Assembly (NCBI RefSeq): GCF_003073175.1
Contig: NZ_QBBX01000023.1
Coordinates: 323-32,356, forward strand
DNA length: 32,034 bases
From: Peribacillus acanthi
Lineage (GTDB): Bacteria; Bacillota; Bacilli; Bacillales; DSM-1321
Direction: 5' to 3'
Under the pieces are notes generated by a model. It was not told the origin of the DNA. It did not search any database and saw only the letters and a list, made by a program, of their open reading frames with translations. Each line of letters opens with the position of its first letter. Positions within the stretch are counted from its first letter, which is position 1. The translations under genes and the position numbers were made by a program. This document shows, piece by piece, positions 24,953 through 32,034 of this stretch.

Positions 24953-26419
24953 ATGAGACAGCAAAAGAACTTTAGTCAAATTGCCAGCGTATTCATGGTA
25001 GTTACTCTCTTGTTTTGGACGTTCTTCCCTTATATCGCGCTTGCAAGCTCGTTTATTACACCAGGAAAGGCGATTGATCCAGGAAAAGCTGTCCAAGGAG
25101 GAAAACCAATCAGTGGTGGGAATTTCATAATACCGGGACAAGTGTATTCACCAGGCAAACCTGTTAAGCCGGGAGAAAATACTGGAGCCTCTGGCCAGAT
25201 GATTTTTCCAGCACTTCCTTACCATAATGGTGTCTTTATTATTCCTAATTCTCCACCTGTCCCTCCAAGTATCGCGTTTACCCTGCCTGGTTTAAATGGT
25301 GGGCTTGCTAGCGACCCTGGAAACCCTGTCACATCTGGCAATAGTCCAAGTGGAGGCACTGGAATTGATGGGGGTAAAACAGGAAATACCGGGAAAGGAC
25401 CCGGTGGCAAGGAATTAAATGGCGGCAAGGAGTTAAATGGCAACCAAGGAATGGAGCCTGGAAAAGGAACAGATGTCGGGGAAACACCAAAGGGCAATAC
25501 AGATTTACAAAAAGGAAATTTGCCTGATGGCGTAGATGGAGATGAATCCAAAGGAGACAATAGTAACTCAAAGAAGAATGGTTCTGAAGGTTCAGATTCG
25601 AGTTTAGGTTCTACCATCATAGAAAAAATAGGTGAAGTGAAAGACTATTTCTTTAAAGGTAATGACGCGTTGGAAGGGGTAGTCGCGCAAATGTCTGGGT
25701 TCAGGTTCACAGAATTGGCCGATGGGCGCTACCGAATAGAGGGTAAGAATAAATTTGCTAGTAATCTTTCATTTTTTGAAGGGAAGCTGTACAGCTATCT
25801 GGATAAGTTTGAAAATAACCAGGCCATTCTTAAAACAAAGAGTAACGGAGAGGTCATTTTGCGTTCAAGCAAAAAGATTTCTCAGACTGCTGTAGAAGCA
25901 TTCACGAAAAACAACTTCAGCTTTACAAAATCCATGGCTGCCGAATTGAAGAATAATTGGTCGTTTACTGGAAGTAAATTCTGGGGTCCAAAGGAATTAA
26001 TGAAAGGAAATGGACTGACAAATATTCTGTTATCAACCGGAGGTACACTTTATGATTACACCTTAGGTTCTGAAAAAGGAAACATGGCTTCTACCTCTTT
26101 TGCTGCTTCTCTATCATCTGATGTAACCATCGGGATTGGGACTGCGGCAGTAAGTACAGGAACGGGTATTTTAGCATCCGCGCTAGCAGGAGCGGCTACA
26201 GGATCAGTAGTTCCAGGAATTGGGACTGTTGCAGGGGCTGTGGCTGGTATCGTAGTAACTGGGTTCTTGAATAACACCAAAACAGGTCGAAGAATTAAAG
26301 ATGGTGTTAAGTCAGGATTCAAGTGGGCATACGATGGAATTGCATCTGGTGGGAAGAAGCTGGGTGACAAAATCAAGAATAGTTCATTTGGTTCGACAGT
26401 TGCGGGATTTTTTAAATAG
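24953..26419 (+). CDS. Exported Pro-Gly-rich protein with glycine-zipper C-terminus
   Basis: A 488-aa protein I do not recognise. A signal peptide ends near ALAS (residue about 31). Residues 35-80 hold a PGK-type repeat (TPGKAI, DPGKAV, SPGKPV, KPGENT). Residues 115-215 are Gly, Asn, Ser, Asp and Lys rich with a GGKELNG duplication. A mixed alpha/beta domain follows (about 220-360). Residues 370-440 form a Gly/Ala-rich hydrophobic segment (IGIGTAAVSTGTG, AGAVAGIVV) of the glycine-zipper kind, then a basic amphipathic tail ending STVAGFFK. The last part resembles membrane-inserting segments near the C-termini of some Firmicute polymorphic toxins, but that is impression, not proof. ATG 24953 has GGTGGGAG upstream, 11 bp after the VWA gene. 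It could be an adhesin, a pilus-associated cargo or an effector. Confidence 0.75.
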   Translation: MRQQKNFSQIASVFMVVTLLFWTFFPYIALASSFITPGKAIDPGKAVQGGKPISGGNFIIPGQVYSPGKPVKPGENTGASGQMIFPALPYHNGVFIIPNSPPVPPSIAFTLPGLNGGLASDPGNPVTSGNSPSGGTGIDGGKTGNTGKGPGGKELNGGKELNGNQGMEPGKGTDVGETPKGNTDLQKGNLPDGVDGDESKGDNSNSKKNGSEGSDSSLGSTIIEKIGEVKDYFFKGNDALEGVVAQMSGFRFTELADGRYRIEGKNKFASNLSFFEGKLYSYLDKFENNQAILKTKSNGEVILRSSKKISQTAVEAFTKNNFSFTKSMAAELKNNWSFTGSKFWGPKELMKGNGLTNILLSTGGTLYDYTLGSEKGNMASTSFAASLSSDVTIGIGTAAVSTGTGILASALAGAATGSVVPGIGTVAGAVAGIVVTGFLNNTKTGRRIKDGVKSGFKWAYDGIASGGKKLGDKIKNSSFGSTVAGFFK

Positions 26420-26455
26420 AAACATATTTTGAGGGTAGATATAGGGGAGAGATAT

Positions 26456-27016
26456 ATGGGGAAGAAAGTACTCATTTTTACATTGTTGCCACTTGTATTT
26501 TCATTTGCGCTATTTTCAGTCGTGGATTTCAATCTGGGAAGTGTAAGTTTTATAGGGGTCACTCTACTGGCTTACTTTTTGTTCAATCTTTATTTAGATA
26601 GTAGTAAAAAATCCATGAATTCAAGGAGATTAAGAGGACTATCAGCGTATTTAGGCTTTCTTTTATGCTCCATCTATCTACTCTCGCCAGCGGTATTTGT
26701 ATTGAATGGATGGATCGTAATCGTTCTCTGGATTGTAGTTTTCGCTTTGTCTTATAGATTTAGAGAAATATTACTATCCTCCATCCTTTCAAGTGGAAAT
26801 GGCAACAGAAGCATCCGGTTTATTTATTGGGGTTCAGCTGTGGTGGTGCTCCTAATTGGTGGGGGAGGGTATTATCCTGTGACCTCCAGAATCTTAAATC
26901 AATTCCAAGGGGACTCAGCGTCAATCTTTCTTTCATTTATTTATCTATTCTTCTCTCTTTGGTTTTTAATCTTTGCACAAAGCAGTATTGCGAAATTCTC
27001 AAAATTTAAGGATTGA
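26456..27016 (+). CDS. Polytopic membrane protein of unknown function
   Basis: A 186-aa protein with about six hydrophobic helices, including LIFTLLPLVFSFALF, a paired segment around residues 65-105, and WGSAVVVLLIGGGGYY. A short basic loop KKSMNSRRLRG separates helices 2 and 3. No family was recognised. ATG 26456 is chosen because AGGGGAGAG at 26443-26451 is 4 nt upstream; an in-frame TTG at 26429 has no ribosome binding site. It is the first of four consecutive membrane protein genes within the Tad locus. Confidence 0.7.
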   Translation: MGKKVLIFTLLPLVFSFALFSVVDFNLGSVSFIGVTLLAYFLFNLYLDSSKKSMNSRRLRGLSAYLGFLLCSIYLLSPAVFVLNGWIVIVLWIVVFALSYRFREILLSSILSSGNGNRSIRFIYWGSAVVVLLIGGGGYYPVTSRILNQFQGDSASIFLSFIYLFFSLWFLIFAQSSIAKFSKFKD

Positions 27017-27026
27017 AGGGAAAAGC

Positions 27027-27410
27027 ATGGACGTTAAGAAATTATGTAAAACTATAGGAATTGCCATTATAATATCAGCGGTTTTCGGAGCGATATCTGG
27101 TTGGATTGGTTTAAGTAAATTACCCATCTTCTCCATCCTTTTGTTCCTTGTGACTTATAGTTCCGCTGGAGTATTTTCTGCTTTGTGGAATGAAAAAACT
27201 CCTTATTCTGCCGCTTATTTTTCAGGGGTGACTCTTTCGGTTTTGAATATGATGTTTACGATCTTCTTCATAGATGTAAATGTGTGGACTGATGCAGATA
27301 GCACATTTAGAAGTCTACTTTTTGGAGCTGGGGCTTGTGTATTGGCTAGTTTTTTAACCGTTCAGTTTAGGCCAGCTCTTACGAAATTGAGGAAAAACTA
27401 TGTACTTTAG
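27027..27410 (+). CDS. Four-helix membrane protein of unknown function
   Basis: A 127-aa protein with four hydrophobic segments (about residues 8-30, 33-52, 60-82 and 92-112) and a basic C-terminus PALTKLRKNYVL. No family was recognised. ATG 27027 has AAGGG 6 nt upstream and lies 10 bp after the preceding stop. Longer in-frame starts would overlap the previous gene without a ribosome binding site. Its end overlaps the next gene by 11 bases, so the two are probably translated together. Confidence 0.7.
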   Translation: MDVKKLCKTIGIAIIISAVFGAISGWIGLSKLPIFSILLFLVTYSSAGVFSALWNEKTPYSAAYFSGVTLSVLNMMFTIFFIDVNVWTDADSTFRSLLFGAGACVLASFLTVQFRPALTKLRKNYVL

Positions 27411-28092
27411 AGAAGGCATTGAAATCTACAATCGACATTTACTAAAAATTATTGCATGTACTATGACTATTTTTCTGCCATTTCATGTATTTATCCTCGG
27501 TTGGGTTTTGATGTTACAACAAACCATTCAACCAGAATTGATAAATTTTCATTCCTTTTTTCTGTATATTCTCATGTATGTATCTGTGATTCCGCCTTAT
27601 ATGGAAATTGCAAAAAAGGATCTTGTAGATGAAGAAATGGATTTTAAGGAATTGTGGAAAAGCGCGTTAGAGAAATTTGGTTTTGTACTGCTTGCTTCAA
27701 TTGTGTTTATACTGATTTCTTTTATTGGTGTGTCCTTATTCTACATCCCTGTTATTTTAGCGCTAGGTTTATTGGTATTAGTTCCATTACATTATGAGGA
27801 TTCTATGAGGATTAGTGATATCTTAAGAAATACATGGAATTCATATAAGAGCAACTTTATAGATTTATTTTTATTCCTGTTTTTCGTTTTAGCAGCCAAT
27901 GTTTTGATATGGTTTCTACTTACTACAGGAGTCTCCTATTTTGAGACGAACTTTTTAGGATATACCATATTAAGGATGCTAATCCATCTAATCATTTTTC
28001 CATATTTTATTATTTTATTGACGATTAACTTTCATCCCGAGTATCAACATTCAAGAGGTCCAAAATATTATTCTAAAGGCTTGAAAGGGTGA
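27400..28092 (+). CDS. Six-helix membrane protein of unknown function
   Basis: A 230-aa membrane protein with an amphipathic N-terminus MYFREGIEIYNRHLLKII and about six hydrophobic helices. A conserved-looking cytoplasmic loop reads DSMRISDILRNTWNSYKSNF. That loop and the layout resemble YciC/glycerophosphoryl-diester-phosphodiesterase-type membrane domains found in Bacillales, but the match is weak. ATG 27400 overlaps the previous gene by 11 bases with GAGG at 27389-27392 upstream. It is inside the Tad locus and expressed with it. Confidence 0.65.
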   Translation: MYFREGIEIYNRHLLKIIACTMTIFLPFHVFILGWVLMLQQTIQPELINFHSFFLYILMYVSVIPPYMEIAKKDLVDEEMDFKELWKSALEKFGFVLLASIVFILISFIGVSLFYIPVILALGLLVLVPLHYEDSMRISDILRNTWNSYKSNFIDLFLFLFFVLAANVLIWFLLTTGVSYFETNFLGYTILRMLIHLIIFPYFIILLTINFHPEYQHSRGPKYYSKGLKG

Positions 28093-28102
28093 TCTTTTAC
28101 TA

Positions 28103-28558
28103 ATGGAGCATCAAATCGAGCTTGATGAACATCTAGGTTTTAAAAAGACAAACATCGTATTCATGGTACTAGTCAGCTATTTGACATTTGGCATTTACGT
28201 ACCATATTGGTTCCTAACAAGAAGGAAAGCACTCCAATCTCTTTCATCTAATGTTCAACTTCCATTTAACGCAATCGTGACTGTTCTGTTGTTCTATATT
28301 CTTTCTTTTTTTGCTCTAATTTTTGCTCCTTTTTTCCTTACAGCATACGGTCTTGAGCTCAAGGATAGTTTGGATTATATTGTGACGATGTATGGATTGG
28401 GAATTGTGTTATATGCGGTCTTCCGAGTTAGGGAAATGTTGAATGATCATTGGAAAGAAGAGATTATCCGACCTGTCCCTGTTGCTCTGTTCCATATCTG
28501 GTATTTACAATACAAAATTAACCGAATGCTCGCCGAAAAGGAGAAGTATTCTAAATGA
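28103..28558 (+). CDS. DUF4234-like membrane protein
   Basis: A 151-aa membrane protein. The N-terminal helix carries VSYLTFGIYVPYWFLTRRKA (residues about 25-44), which looks like the TxGIYxxYW signature of DUF4234 proteins. A second hydrophobic pair (about 58-85) and a third helix (about 93-107) follow, ending in a charged helical tail. DUF4234 has no known biochemical role. ATG 28103 has AAAGGGTGA upstream, 10 bp after the preceding stop. The stop overlaps the next ATG (ATGA), coupling it to the TadE-like gene. Confidence 0.72.
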   Translation: MEHQIELDEHLGFKKTNIVFMVLVSYLTFGIYVPYWFLTRRKALQSLSSNVQLPFNAIVTVLLFYILSFFALIFAPFFLTAYGLELKDSLDYIVTMYGLGIVLYAVFRVREMLNDHWKEEIIRPVPVALFHIWYLQYKINRMLAEKEKYSK

Positions 28559-28941
28559 AAAAGCCATTTAAGAACGAAAATGGATCAGTTAGTTTAGAGT
28601 TTTTGGGGATTTTGCCGTTTTATTTTATGTTTTTTCTTCTTCTCTGGCAGGTTGTTGCTTCGGGATATGCCGTTCTTTCGGCAAAAACCGCATTAAACGA
28701 TGCAGCTAAAACATTTGCTTCCACAAATGATGCAGGAGAAGCGGAATTGATAGCAAAAGAAGCGATGGGGAGCAGCTCGGTGATTCAGTATGAAAATTTG
28801 AGTGTTTCAACTAGTACGGATGGTAAATTTATGATGACACTTGAATCAGAGCATTTTCTTATTTTTGTGCCACAACAATGGAAAGAGAAAACCTCGGTAT
28901 CTTTAAGCATGGACGCAGTCGGTAGGGTATTGGTGCAATGA
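28555..28941 (+). CDS. TadE-like minor pseudopilin
   Basis: A 128-aa protein with a 10-residue basic leader MKKPFKNENG, then SVSLEF, placing Glu at +5 of the mature chain, and a long hydrophobic helix (about residues 16-38). A soluble domain ending DAVGRVLVQ follows. This is the TadE layout: minor prepilins needed for Flp pilus formation. ATG 28555 overlaps the previous stop, and AAAGGAGAAG lies 8 nt upstream. The last four bases overlap the next prepilin-like gene. Confidence 0.82.
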   Translation: MKKPFKNENGSVSLEFLGILPFYFMFFLLLWQVVASGYAVLSAKTALNDAAKTFASTNDAGEAELIAKEAMGSSSVIQYENLSVSTSTDGKFMMTLESEHFLIFVPQQWKEKTSVSLSMDAVGRVLVQ

Positions 28942-29567
28942 GATATTTAACCAATGAAAAAGGAAATGCCGCCTTCTACATGTTATGGTTAGTAGGGATC
29001 GTGCTCCTATTATTTGTCATTGTCATTAATATCGCAAAAGTATATGTGGTAAAGGAACAATCAAGTTTAGTGGTCGACCAGGCTGCCTTTGCTGGTACCT
29101 CGGTAATCATTGATCATACAAAAGAGGCGATTGCACGTTTTGATGCTTCTGTGTTTTCTATCTCACAAAAAGTAATGGATGGAGGTAAGAGTATAACTCA
29201 ATTGGTGGATGAAAAAACTCTGTCATATACCAATGTAGCGCAGTCAGATGCTTATATTAGAGCGTTGAATGAAGTTTTACCAGAACGAATAGACAAGTAC
29301 CCGCCATTAAGACAAGAGTTTATGAATTCGTTTCATGATGTAGAAGGACTGGTCTCTCCCTATGTGCAAGATATTATTCTTGAGAATAAGTCGAATGTAG
29401 AAGACACTGAAATTACGTTTTCAAAGGAAAAGTGGAGATTAGAAGTAGTGGCATCCTCCACATTTGAAAGTGTTTCAGATCAAAAAATCATTCCGCTTTT
29501 CCAGAAAAAGATTAAGCAAAAAGGATACGGTCCTTCCCTAAGATATTTAGAAAAAGTTTTTCAATAA
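28938..29567 (+). CDS. TadF/TadG-like pseudopilin without VWA domain
   Basis: A 209-aa protein with a short basic leader ending NEKGNAAF, one strong membrane helix (residues about 13-36) and a 170-residue extracellular region. The stretch VVDQAAFAG (about 45-53) corresponds to the DxAALAG block after the helix in Tad-type N-terminal domains (TadG family). Unlike full TadG it has no VWA domain. The +5 residue after the Gly is Tyr instead of Glu, so processing by a prepilin peptidase is uncertain. ATG 28938 overlaps the TadE-like stop as ATGA with no good ribosome binding site, so it depends on coupling. It ends the locus. Confidence 0.75.
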   Translation: MRYLTNEKGNAAFYMLWLVGIVLLLFVIVINIAKVYVVKEQSSLVVDQAAFAGTSVIIDHTKEAIARFDASVFSISQKVMDGGKSITQLVDEKTLSYTNVAQSDAYIRALNEVLPERIDKYPPLRQEFMNSFHDVEGLVSPYVQDIILENKSNVEDTEITFSKEKWRLEVVASSTFESVSDQKIIPLFQKKIKQKGYGPSLRYLEKVFQ

Positions 29568-29568
29568 T

Positions 29569-29606
29569 AAATCCTTCGAAAATATTTTTCGAAGGATTTT
29601 ATTTTG
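29569..29606 (+). terminator. Terminator of the Tad locus
   Basis: A perfect 14-bp stem (AAATCCTTCGAAAA at 29569-29582, TTTTCGAAGGATTT at 29586-29599) with a 3-base loop is followed by TTATTTTG. It begins 2 bp after the last stop. No other terminator was seen between 18128 and here, which supports a single long transcription unit. Confidence 0.92.
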
Positions 29607-29707
29607 TTTAGGAAGTTCCTCTAATGTCGATATTCTAATATTTATTATTGTGGTTATAGTAATAAGTAACTAATTTGAGAACAAAAACCAATATTTTTTT
29701 AAAAAAT

Positions 29708-29737
29708 TTGCTTATGTTAAAATATTTTTCGTAAAAT
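29708..29737 (+). promoter_or_regulatory. Candidate promoter of the amino-acid permease gene
   Basis: TTGCTT at 29708-29713 and TAAAAT at 29732-29737 are spaced by 18 bp in very AT-rich DNA, 100 bp upstream of the start. No T-box or riboswitch-like structure was recognised in the leader. Confidence 0.3.
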
Positions 29738-29836
29738 TATTGTATTTTTAAAAAAATGAATATATTATATCTAAATAAGAAAAACGGTGTAGAAATTTGT
29801 CGAATTCAATATATGCGATTGTTGAGGTGAAGGTGC

Positions 29837-31240
29837 ATGAGTCTATTTAGAAAAAAGTCCATCGAGGCTCTTATTAGAGAGACAGGACAGAAAAATATAA
29901 CGTTAAAAAAGGATCTAGGTGCCTTTGATTTAACGATGTTAGGAATCGGTGCCATTATTGGAACCGGAATCTTCGTTTTGACAGGAGTGGCTGCGGCAAA
30001 ACATGCAGGTCCAGCTTTGATCCTATCCTTTATCATCGCTGGTTTGGCTTGTGTATTTGCTGCATTATGTTATGCAGAATTCGCATCTACTGTCCCGGTA
30101 TCAGGGAGTGCTTATACGTATAGTTATGCTGCGTTTGGTGAGCTGATTGCTTGGGTGTTAGGATGGGATTTGATACTAGAGTACGGTTTGGCATCCTCTG
30201 CAGTTGCCAGTGGCTGGTCAGGCTACTTCCAAGGCTTGCTCGCAGGATTTGGAATACAACTGCCGGTTGCCCTTACGAGTGCGTATGAACCTGACAAAGG
30301 AACGTTCATTGATATCCCAGCTATCGTTATTGTCTTCATTATCACGTTCTTATTGACGCAAGGTGTGAAGAAATCAGCTAAGTTCAATACAGTCATGGTC
30401 TTTATTAAGGTATTTGTTGTATTATTATTCATTGCAGTTGGAGTTTGGTATGTGGAGCCTGACAACTGGACACCATTTATGCCGTTTGGCTTCTCTGGTG
30501 TAGCGACTGGAGCTGCTACCGTTTTCTTTGCCTATATTGGGTTTGATGCAGTTTCTACAGCTGCGGAAGAGGTTAAAAATCCACAAAGAAATATGCCAAT
30601 TGGTATCATATCATCGCTAGTTGTTTGTACAGTTTTATACATTGTAGTAGCAGCGATTCTTACAGGAATTGTTCCTTACAACATGCTAGATGTGAAAAAC
30701 CCAGTAGCATTTGCATTAAACTATATCCACCAAGATTGGGTGGCAGGATTTATCTCTTTAGGTGCAATTACGGGTATCACAACAGTTCTACTGGTAATGA
30801 TGTATGGTCAAACTCGCTTGTTCTATGCTATTAGTCGTGATGGATTATTGCCTAAAGTTTTTTCTAGGATAGATAAAAAGAAACAAACACCAGTTGTGAA
30901 TTCTTGGATTACCTGCCTGATTGTTTCTATCTTTGCTGGATTAATCCCTCTAGGTAAATTAGCTGAATTAACGAATATAGGTACTTTATTTGCTTTTATG
31001 ACAGTTTCTCTAGGAATTTTAGTATTGCGTAAAAATAAAAGTGTTACAGAAGGTAGAGGATTCCGAGTTCCGTGGGTTCCCCTGATCCCAATCCTTGCTT
31101 TTGTCTTCTGTGGATACTTAATCTTACAGTTACCAGCTTCTACTTGGATTGCATTTGGTTCATGGATACTCATTGGTTTAGTGGTCTACTTCATTTATGG
31201 TAGAAAGCACAGTGTATTGAACCAACATCAAGAAGGATAA
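29837..31240 (+). CDS. APC-superfamily amino-acid permease (YfnA-like, CAT type)
   Basis: A 467-aa, 12-helix cytoplasmic membrane transporter. Features are the first-helix motif GIGAIIGTGIFVLTG (residues about 36-50) and GPALILSFIIAGLACVFAAL. The helix 3 region includes AEFASTVPVSGSAYTY, and the IGFDAVSTAAEEVKNPQRNMP block (near 234) is typical of cationic-amino-acid-transporter-type permeases. From memory it follows B. subtilis YfnA closely and ends similarly, in YFIYGRKHSVLN. Uptake of an amino acid driven by proton symport is likely; the substrate is not decidable. ATG 29837 has GAGGTGA 6 nt upstream. It stands alone between two terminators. Confidence 0.88.
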   Translation: MSLFRKKSIEALIRETGQKNITLKKDLGAFDLTMLGIGAIIGTGIFVLTGVAAAKHAGPALILSFIIAGLACVFAALCYAEFASTVPVSGSAYTYSYAAFGELIAWVLGWDLILEYGLASSAVASGWSGYFQGLLAGFGIQLPVALTSAYEPDKGTFIDIPAIVIVFIITFLLTQGVKKSAKFNTVMVFIKVFVVLLFIAVGVWYVEPDNWTPFMPFGFSGVATGAATVFFAYIGFDAVSTAAEEVKNPQRNMPIGIISSLVVCTVLYIVVAAILTGIVPYNMLDVKNPVAFALNYIHQDWVAGFISLGAITGITTVLLVMMYGQTRLFYAISRDGLLPKVFSRIDKKKQTPVVNSWITCLIVSIFAGLIPLGKLAELTNIGTLFAFMTVSLGILVLRKNKSVTEGRGFRVPWVPLIPILAFVFCGYLILQLPASTWIAFGSWILIGLVVYFIYGRKHSVLNQHQEG

Positions 31241-31242
31241 GC

Positions 31243-31279
31243 AAAAAGCTCGCGACTATAGTTGCGAGCTTTTTTTTTT
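31243..31279 (+). terminator. Terminator of the permease gene
   Basis: A stem of at least 10 bp (AAGCTCGC at 31246-31253 with GCGAGCTT at 31264-31271, extended inward by GAC/GTT with one G-U) is followed by a run of T to 31279. Confidence 0.93.
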
Positions 31280-31535
31280 ACTTTATTTAGGGAATTAAGG
31301 AAATTATATAATCCTAGGTATTCGTAAGAGCTAAGGTTTATTAATAGCCAAGTTTTGCAATCTAGTTTCAATGTTCATCTCTTGAAACTTTTCACTTGTT
31401 TTTATCGTTTTATATTTTAAATCTGAAAAATCTGAATAGAATTTACCGTGATTATAAAGGTATTTTAGGATTCGAAATAGAATATTATCAAAGATACAAA
31501 TTCTTACAATATTCCACAGTATTCGGGAGGGTTAC
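31280..31535. other. AT-rich intergenic region upstream of the MoxR gene
   Basis: About 256 bp with no open reading frame of note, no recognised operator and no convincing promoter pair. Confidence 0.6.
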
Positions 31536-32034
31536 ATGATTTACAAGCAGAGGCACCCTATCATTGAAACTATTTTAGAAAATATAGATCAAGTCATTAT
31601 TGGAAAAAGAGATATTTCGGAATTAAGTCTTGTGGCACTACTTGCCGAAGGGCATGTCCTACTTGAAGATGTTCCAGGGGTAGGGAAAACGATGATGGTT
31701 CGTTCGTTAGCCAAATCTATCAGCGCAAATTTTAAACGGATTCAGTTCACTCCGGACTTGTTGCCATCAGATGTGACAGGTACATCCATCTTCAATCCTC
31801 GTGAACAGGAATTTGTTTTCCGTCCAGGTCCTATTATGGGGAATATCATTCTTGCTGATGAAATCAACCGCACGTCCCCTAAGACGCAATCGGCTTTACT
31901 TGAAGGGATGGAAGAAGCAAGTGTTACGGTGGATGGCGTGACACGAAAGTTGGAGCAGCCTTTCTTCGTAATGGCCACGCAGAATCCAATTGAATATGAA
32001 GGGACCTATCCGTTACCAGAAGCACAACTTGACC
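31536..32034 (+). CDS. MoxR-family AAA+ ATPase, 5' part (cut by window end)
   Basis: The first 166 codons of a MoxR-type AAA+ ATPase, a chaperone-like protein usually paired with VWA-containing and DUF58 proteins. Walker A is EDVPGVGKT (residues about 44-52), the family block [13 protein letters not shown] is next, and Walker B with adjacent sensor is [20 protein letters not shown]. The block [21 protein letters not shown] is where the window ends. ATG 31536 has GGGAGG at 31525-31530. In B. subtilis the yeaC-yeaD-yebA group lies downstream of groEL, ahead of guaA, so DUF58 and transglutaminase-like genes may follow. The reading frame is open to the last base. Confidence 0.92.
   Translation, partial: MIYKQRHPIIETILENIDQVIIGKRDISELSLVALLAEGHVLLEDVPGVGKTMMVRSLAKSISANFKRIQFTPDLLPSDVTGTSIFNPREQEFVFRPGPIMGNIILADEINRTSPKTQSALLEGMEEASVTVDGVTRKLEQPFFVMATQNPIEYEGTYPLPEAQLD

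Noticed and set aside
25219-25620. Long antisense open frame opposite the Pro-Gly-rich protein
   Set aside because: Low-complexity Gly/Pro codons on the plus strand avoid stops on the minus strand. Its Pro/Phe/Leu composition is the mirror of that bias.
26056-26562. Antisense open frame of 168 codons at the end of the Pro-Gly-rich gene
   Set aside because: It overlaps two well-supported plus-strand genes, and its composition mirrors the Gly/Ala-rich codons of the opposite strand. No ribosome binding site.
29607-29836. T-box or riboswitch before the amino-acid permease
   Set aside because: No T-box motif, no antiterminator/terminator pair and no conserved riboswitch core could be recognised in this AT-rich leader.

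Overview
The window is chromosomal DNA of a low-G+C Gram-positive bacterium of the order Bacillales (Bacillaceae or a close relative). The evidence is AT-rich DNA, AGGAGG-type ribosome binding sites, TTG and GTG starts, U-tailed hairpin terminators, CIRCE, CcpA cre sites, and a gene order that follows the Bacillus subtilis stretch tsaE-tsaB-rimI-tsaD / ydiF / moaC-rex / ydiK-ydiL / groES-groEL. Species cannot be fixed from this sequence. No tRNA, rRNA, CRISPR array, transposase or phage gene was seen.

Region 1 (1-8240) is conserved housekeeping DNA. It starts with two terminators and a 21-bp-periodic repeat. Then come the t6A tRNA-modification genes tsaE, tsaB and tsaD with rimI, a convergent ABC-F gene (ydiF), the redox repressor rex, a GNAT gene, and ydiK and ydiL on the minus strand. 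There are three departures from the B. subtilis layout as I know it. moaC is present only as a heavily broken pseudogene. The tatAy-tatCy pair is absent and a GNAT gene occupies its place. Upstream thiL is not present. A DnaA-box cluster sits between tsaD and ydiF.

Region 2 (8240-10640) is the groES-groEL chaperonin operon under a perfect CIRCE operator.

Region 3 (10755-17500) is catabolic. A RocR-type sigma-54 activator is divergent from a RocG/GudB-type glutamate dehydrogenase gene. The dehydrogenase gene has a clear -24/-12 promoter and two matching upstream palindromes, one of which overlaps the regulator's own promoter. Downstream lies a three-gene operon (NhaC-family antiporter, enolase-superfamily epimerase-like enzyme, GNAT protein) behind a perfect cre site. 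The layout suggests amino-acid or peptide use gated by inducer and carbon status.

Region 4 (18128-29606) is a 14-gene, tightly packed Tad/Flp-type (type IVc) pilus locus. Its core is CpaB-, TadZ-, TadA-, TadB- and TadC-like genes plus three small prepilin-like proteins. Embedded in it are a von Willebrand A lipoprotein, an exported Pro-Gly-rich protein with a C-terminal glycine-zipper segment, and four membrane proteins of unknown role. No prepilin peptidase gene is present in the window. This region is the best candidate for undescribed biology: an apparent Gram-positive Tad machine in which the TadG-like stalk and the VWA domain are separate genes.

Region 5 (29600-32034) holds an amino-acid permease of the APC superfamily and the 5' part of a MoxR-type AAA+ ATPase gene cut by the window edge.
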